The notes beneath the pieces are model-generated. The model was not told where the DNA came from, did not search any database, and saw only the letters and a program-made list of their open reading frames with translations. A stretch of DNA of 26,953 nucleotides from an uncultured Collinsella sp. (GTDB taxonomy: Bacteria > Actinomycetota > Coriobacteriia > Coriobacteriales > Coriobacteriaceae): the NCBI GenBank assembly GCA_958427895.1, contig CAUADW010000020.1:1-26953 (forward strand), written 5' to 3'. Below, one piece after another: positions 23,209-26,953 of the stretch (positions are counted from its first letter, which is position 1; every line of letters starts with the position of its first letter). The translations under genes and the position numbers were made by a program.

Positions 23209-24585
23209 GTGGAAACCAAGCAATACCCCGATATGGAGTGCGACGTCGTCATTGCCGGCTGCGGCGTGGCGGGTCTGTACGCGGCCCTCAATCTGCCGAC
23301 GAGCACGCGCGTGATCATGCTCTCCAAGGGCGCGGTCGATGAGTGCGATTCGATGCTCGCGCAGGGCGGCATTTGCGTGCTGCCCGAAGGCTCGGACTAC
23401 GATGCCTTCTTTGAGGACACCATGCACGCCGGCCACTACGAGAACCGCCGCGAGAGCGTCGACATCATGATTCGCTCGAGCCGCTCGGTCATCAACGACC
23501 TGCTAGCGATGGGCGTGGATTTTGAGCGCAAGGCCGATGGCAGTCTCGACTTTACCCGCGAGGGCGCACACAGCCGTCCGCGCATTGCCTTCCATGCCGA
23601 TATCACCGGCAAGGAGATTACGACCAAGCTGCTTCAGGCTGTCCGCAAGCTGGACAACGTGCAGATTTTTGAGCACGTGGCCATGACCGACATCCTAACG
23701 GGCGAGCGTGACGGCGCCACGGTGTGCACCGGCGTCGTCGCCGTTCCCGTGGATGAGGACAACTCGGTTCGTCCCGCCGACGAGCTGGCAAACGCCGCCG
23801 AGGGCGTGCATGCCAGCGAGCCGTTTAAGATTCATGCCCGCCACACGCTGTGGGCGACGGGCGGTATCGGAGGCGTATACGACCATTCGACCAACTACCC
23901 GCAGCTCACGGGCGATGCCTGCTACATTGCTCAGGAGCATGGCATTAAGATGGAGCACCTGGACTACGTGCAGATTCACCCCACGGGGCTGTTCTCGCCG
24001 CAGCCGGGCCGCACCTTCCTGATCAGCGAGAGCTGCCGCGGCGAGGGCGCGATTTTGCTCAACGCCGCCGGCGAGCGCTTTACCGACGAGCTTCAGCCGC
24101 GCGATGTGGTCGCCGCCGCTATTCGCGAGCAGATGAAGCAGGACGGCACCGAGCACGAGTGGCTGAGCTTTGCCCCCGTCGAGCGCGACGTGGTGACCGG
24201 GCACTTTGCCAACATCCGCGCGCGCTGCCTGGAGGACGGTCGCGATATCTTGGACGAGCCCATTCCCGTTACGCCCACGCAGCACTACTTTATGGGCGGC
24301 GTGTGGGTCGACAAGGACGGCCGCACCTCGATGCCCGAGCTCTACGCCGCGGGCGAGACGGCTTGCAACGGTGTTCACGGCAAGAACCGCCTTGCATCAA
24401 ACAGTCTGCTCGAAGCACTGGTCTGGGGTCGTCGCGCCGCGTGGTACATGCGTACCGGCGAGTCGCTGGCCGTGGAGCAGGCGGGCGATCCCGCGCTCGA
24501 TGGCCGTCATCGCGCCCTGAGCGCCGACGCCCTGGCAATCGATGATTTGGCCCGTGCCGCCGGCACGCAGGCCGTGGAGGAGTAG
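23209..24585 (+). CDS. nadB: L-aspartate oxidase NadB
   Basis: 458 aa from GTG 23209, with GGGAGAGG upstream; in-frame ATGs at 23158 and 23182 lack a good ribosome binding site and lie in or beside a small palindrome, so the start is not certain. FAD enzyme that oxidises aspartate to iminoaspartate for NadA. FAD-binding GCGVAGLYAA near the N-terminus, substrate/flavin blocks GGIGGVYDHSTN, QIHPTG, SESCRGEGAIL, HYFMGGVWVD and GKNRLASNSLLEALV are present. Only ~45 residues follow the last block, so the C-terminal three-helix domain of the E. coli enzyme (540 aa) is mostly missing. Confidence 0.95.
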   Translation: METKQYPDMECDVVIAGCGVAGLYAALNLPTSTRVIMLSKGAVDECDSMLAQGGICVLPEGSDYDAFFEDTMHAGHYENRRESVDIMIRSSRSVINDLLAMGVDFERKADGSLDFTREGAHSRPRIAFHADITGKEITTKLLQAVRKLDNVQIFEHVAMTDILTGERDGATVCTGVVAVPVDEDNSVRPADELANAAEGVHASEPFKIHARHTLWATGGIGGVYDHSTNYPQLTGDACYIAQEHGIKMEHLDYVQIHPTGLFSPQPGRTFLISESCRGEGAILLNAAGERFTDELQPRDVVAAAIREQMKQDGTEHEWLSFAPVERDVVTGHFANIRARCLEDGRDILDEPIPVTPTQHYFMGGVWVDKDGRTSMPELYAAGETACNGVHGKNRLASNSLLEALVWGRRAAWYMRTGESLAVEQAGDPALDGRHRALSADALAIDDLARAAGTQAVEE

Positions 24586-24588
24586 ACC

Positions 24589-25449
24589 ATGAATCCCATT
24601 ACCATGAAGCTCGTCGTCGATGATCTGATTCTGCAGGCCCTGCGCGAGGACATCACGTTTGAGGACGTGAGCACGGCGAGCGTGTGCCCCACGGCGCGTC
24701 CCGCCACGGTGGAGCTTATCGCCAAGGCCGACGGCATTATCGCCGGCTTGGATGTGTTTGCCCGCACCTTTGAGCTGCTGGATTCGCAGAGCTCGGTTCT
24801 GCTCGACGTTGCCGATGGCGACGAGGTGCACGCCGGCGACCATGTGGGTCAGGTGCGCGGCGATGCGCGCGTGCTGCTTTCGGGTGAGCGCGTGGCGCTC
24901 AACTACCTGCAGCGCATGAGCGGCATCGCTACCTATACGCACAGCATGGCCGCGGCGCTCGAGGGAACCAAGACCGTGCTCGTCGACACGCGCAAGACCA
25001 CGCCGGGCATGCGCGTGTTTGAGAAGGCGGCGGTTGAGATTGGCGGCGGCAGCAACCACCGCTACAACCTGTCGACGGCCGTCATGCTCAAGGACAACCA
25101 CATCGACGCCGCCGGCGGCGTGACGCGTGCGATCGAGATGGCGCGCGCCCATGCATCGTTTACCGCGACGGTCGAGATCGAGTGCGAGAACTTGGACATG
25201 GTGCGCGAGGCTGTGGAGGCCGGCGCCGACATCATCATGTTCGACAACATGACCCACGACGATATGGCTGCCGCGATTGAGCTTATCGCCGGCCGCGCCA
25301 AGACCGAGTGCTCGGGCAATGTGGATGCCAGCAATATCCGCGCCCTGGCCGATCTGGGCGTCGACTTTATTAGCTCGGGCGCGCTGACACACTCCGCCCC
25401 GATTCTCGACCTCTCGCTTAAGCACCTGCGCCTGCTGGACGGTAAATAA
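24589..25449 (+). CDS. nadC: Nicotinate-nucleotide pyrophosphorylase NadC
   Basis: 286 aa, ATG 24589, three bases after the nadB stop region, with GGAGGAG in the end of nadB. Converts quinolinate and PRPP to nicotinate mononucleotide. Family motifs: LLSGERVALNYLQRMSGIAT (about 100-119), DTRKTTPGMRVFEK (active-site Arg/Lys), GGGSNHRYNLSTAVMLKDNH, and EIECENL. Its TAA overlaps the niaR ATG (TAATG), so expression is coupled. Confidence 0.97.
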   Translation: MNPITMKLVVDDLILQALREDITFEDVSTASVCPTARPATVELIAKADGIIAGLDVFARTFELLDSQSSVLLDVADGDEVHAGDHVGQVRGDARVLLSGERVALNYLQRMSGIATYTHSMAAALEGTKTVLVDTRKTTPGMRVFEKAAVEIGGGSNHRYNLSTAVMLKDNHIDAAGGVTRAIEMARAHASFTATVEIECENLDMVREAVEAGADIIMFDNMTHDDMAAAIELIAGRAKTECSGNVDASNIRALADLGVDFISSGALTHSAPILDLSLKHLRLLDGK

Positions 25450-25994
25450 TGGACGCCCGTGAGCGTCGCCGTGCCATCATGGCCGTGCTCGAGGGAGCCA
25501 AGGGACCCGTATCGGGCAGCGCGCTTGCCCGCGAGGTGGGTGTGAGCCGCCAGATTGTCGTGCAAGACATCGCTCTGCTGCGCGCCGACGGGCACGATAT
25601 CGTGGCGACCAACCGTGGTTATGTGCTGCAGGAGGCCCCCAGCAGCCCCGCCGTGCCCACGCGCTTGGTCAAGGTTCGCCACAGCGTGGAGCAGGCAGGC
25701 GATGAGCTCACGAGTATCGTCGACGCCGGCGGCGCCGTGCTCAACGTGATTGTCAATCACCGCGTGTACGGTAAGATTACGGCCGACCTGGACATCCGCA
25801 ATCGTCGCGATGTCGAGCGCTATCTGCGCGATATCGAGAGCGGCAAGAGCTTTCCGCTGCTAACGGTGACGAGCGGCTATCACTTCCATCGCATTGCGGC
25901 GGAGGACGAACAGACCCTCGACGAGATCGAGGCGATGCTCAAGGAAAAAGGCTACCTAGCAGACCTGATGCCCTACGAAGACGATTTGTCCTAG
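25449..25994 (+). CDS. niaR: NiaR-type repressor of NAD synthesis (HTH plus 3H domain)
   Basis: 181 aa. N-terminal helix-turn-helix (about 5-60; SGSALAREVGVSRQIVVQDI). The C-terminal part (about 70-175) is a 3H domain, with its conserved histidines in VKVRHSVEQ, IVNHRVYG and GYHFHRI. NiaR (YrxA) proteins bind niacin, probably through a metal held by these histidines, and repress nad genes. Last gene of nadA-nadB-nadC-niaR, so the operon is likely self-controlled through the repeat at 22043-22086. Followed by a hairpin repeat and a bidirectional terminator before the convergent ferredoxin gene. Confidence 0.93.
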   Translation: MDARERRRAIMAVLEGAKGPVSGSALAREVGVSRQIVVQDIALLRADGHDIVATNRGYVLQEAPSSPAVPTRLVKVRHSVEQAGDELTSIVDAGGAVLNVIVNHRVYGKITADLDIRNRRDVERYLRDIESGKSFPLLTVTSGYHFHRIAAEDEQTLDEIEAMLKEKGYLADLMPYEDDLS

Positions 25995-26011
25995 TCGACG
26001 CCGCATCTATA

Positions 26012-26078
26012 AGTTGCGGTGAAATAGTTCCTAAAATCGGCATCCAAGACATAAAACAGGAACTATTCCACCGCAACT
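26012..26078. repeat. 67-bp long-hairpin element, copy 2 (between convergent genes)
   Basis: Arms 26012-26032 and 26058-26078, 20 of 21 positions complementary, and a 25-nt centre of the same length but different sequence from copy 1 (3922-3988). Begins 18 nt after the niaR stop. Both copies are preceded by ATA and followed by GC. Confidence 0.85.
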
Positions 26079-26116
26079 GCCAAGGGTCCCGCTCCAAATT
26101 AGCTGCCCACGAATGC

Positions 26117-26156
26117 AAAAGGAGGCCTCCGCGGCGATGCGGAGGCCTCCTTTTTT
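26117..26156. terminator. Strong bidirectional intrinsic terminator
   Basis: AAAAGGAGGCCTCCG (26117-26131), 8-nt loop, CGGAGGCCTCCTTTT (26140-26154), with T's continuing to 26156. Perfect 15-bp stem with a T-run on both strands, serving niaR (plus) and the ferredoxin gene (minus). Confidence 0.93.
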
Positions 26157-26195
26157 GTGCACGGTGTACTTTTGAGTGTGCAGGTGGGGGAGTCG

Positions 26196-26381
26196 TTACT
26201 CCTCGACGATCTCGGTGATCGCGCCAGCGGGGCAAGCGTCCTGGCAAGCGCCACAGGCGACGCAGGAGTCCTCGTCAGCGACGGTAGCGACGTCCTGGAG
26301 CTCCAGAACGCCAGCGGGGCAGGAGTCGACGCAAACGCCACAAGCGATGCACTCGTCGGCATCAATTACGGGATGAGCCAT
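26196..26381 (-). CDS. 2[4Fe-4S] ferredoxin
   Basis: 61 aa, ATG at 26379-26381 with AGAGG upstream; the longer frame crosses the promoter. Two complete cluster motifs, CIACGVCVDSCP (about 12-23) and CVACGACQDACP (about 41-52), mark a clostridial-type low-potential electron carrier. It could serve hydrogenases or oxidoreductases; the partner is not in the window. Single gene with its own promoter. Confidence 0.96.
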   Translation of the reverse strand: MAHPVIDADECIACGVCVDSCPAGVLELQDVATVADEDSCVACGACQDACPAGAITEIVEE

Positions 26382-26442
26382 GGTAGTTTCCTCTCTGTTG
26401 ACCGACGCTACAGGCGATGCGCGCCGGTTTGATTCGGGCAAA

Positions 26443-26470
26443 AACATACCACGGGAGCGATCGTTTGCAA
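26443..26470 (-). promoter_or_regulatory. Candidate ferredoxin promoter
   Basis: Minus strand: -35 TTGCAA (26470-26465), 16-bp spacer, -10 TATGTT (26448-26443) with an upstream TGG giving an extended -10. Confidence 0.5.
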
Positions 26471-26604
26471 TACCCTCTGACCGGCATCTTCATACCGTTC
26501 GCCGAGTATGCCAAGGTTTACTAAAAAATGCGCAGGTGGGGCCGTTGAGCTGCGCAAATGTTAGCTAAAGGTGACTTGAAATATAGGGCGATTGAGCGTG
26601 CTTG

Positions 26605-26790
26605 CGGAAACCGCATCCCATTATTTTGTCGAAAAACGGGTTGCAGTTTCCGGTTAGGCCCGCTAGCGGAAAATGCGAGCCGGTATCAGCTCCCAAAACG
26701 GGATACGGTTTCCGGTTGAGCCTTCAGACGGAAACTGCGACCCGGAATCCACGCTCAAACCGGGATGAGCTTTCCGCAAGACGGCCCCCA
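26605..26790. repeat. Three-unit 62-nt inverted-motif array, array 2
   Basis: Forward motif CGGAAA (then CCGCATCCC, ATGCGAGCC or CTGCGACCC) starts at 26605, 26667 and 26729; reverse motif CGGG (then TTGCAGTTTCC, ATACGGTTTCC or ATGAGCTTTCC) starts at 26637, 26699 and 26761. Spacing is exactly 62 nt in both series and 32 nt from forward to reverse, the same as in array 1. No gene overlaps it; 62 is not a multiple of three, which argues against coding. Confidence 0.87.
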
Positions 26791-26953
26791 GGCACCCCCG
26801 GACTCAAGCCTCAGTCATCTCTACATAGATCTCAATAGATTTGCCGCGAACTCAATCAGCGCATCTACCTGCGCATTTAAGAACCTAAACTCTCGGCAAT
26901 AAGAAATCTTATATGAATTGACTTAGATTTTGTATATTCCGGCCCATAAGGGG
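26791..26953. other. Right-edge intergenic sequence
   Basis: AT-rich toward the end, with TGTATATT (26931-26938) that could be the -10 of a rightward gene beyond the window. Nothing else was supported. Confidence 0.3.

Noticed and set aside
26605..26790. CRISPR-like array
   Set aside because: Motifs alternate in orientation, differ between units and have short 14-16-nt gaps; no direct repeat/spacer pattern and no cas genes.

Overview
The window looks like a chromosomal segment of a Coriobacteriia bacterium, most likely Collinsella or a close relative. This is inferred from GC-rich coding sequence, a LuxR-type regulator fused to a many-helix membrane domain, the mix of anaerobe functions (hydrogenase maturation, small 2[4Fe-4S] ferredoxin), and intergenic spaces full of short hairpin repeats. 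No database search was possible. There is no rRNA, convincing tRNA, CRISPR array, phage module or complete insertion sequence.

Layout, left to right. (1) 1-1985, minus strand: two zinc-ribbon proteins of unknown role, the second cut by the window edge. (2) 2363-3907, plus: membrane-anchored LuxR-family regulator. (3) 4089-6857, minus: MgtA-type P-type ATPase with a ~270-nt leader containing a 23-codon ORF behind a strong ribosome binding site. (4) 7294-7974: pyrE. (5) 8328-9500, minus: an AT-richer Fic-family gene, probably acquired, with a palindrome-rich upstream region and a hairpin repeat on each side. (6) 10076-11406: PTS EIIA of the glucose type and a small lipoprotein. (7) 11885-18509, minus: a HAD phosphatase and the set 82-aa protein - nikR - hypF - hypC - hypD - hypE for nickel-dependent [NiFe]-hydrogenase maturation. 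hypA, hypB and the hydrogenase itself are not in the window. (8) 18741-19773: thioredoxin and a divergent unknown gene. (9) 19838-21835, minus: an AgrC/AgrA-like kinase and LytTR regulator pair; the regulator is frameshifted in this sequence. (10) 22128-25994, plus: nadA-nadB-nadC-niaR, de novo NAD synthesis with its own repressor, behind a perfect 19-bp inverted repeat lying over the promoter. (11) 26196-26381, minus: ferredoxin.

The most unusual material is between the genes. Two arrays (11673-11858 and 26605-26790) each contain three units of exactly 62 nt, and each unit holds an inverted pair of a CGGAAA..CCCG motif; spacing is identical in both arrays while the spacer sequences differ. 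A ~220-250-bp composite 3' element follows pyrE and again the lipoprotein gene, with paired base changes that keep its hairpins. A 67-bp hairpin element sits between convergent genes at two places. A small REP-like hairpin with a fixed 13-nt loop occurs three times, and an 18-bp-stem hairpin flanks fic. Together these suggest several families of structured, length-constrained intergenic elements.
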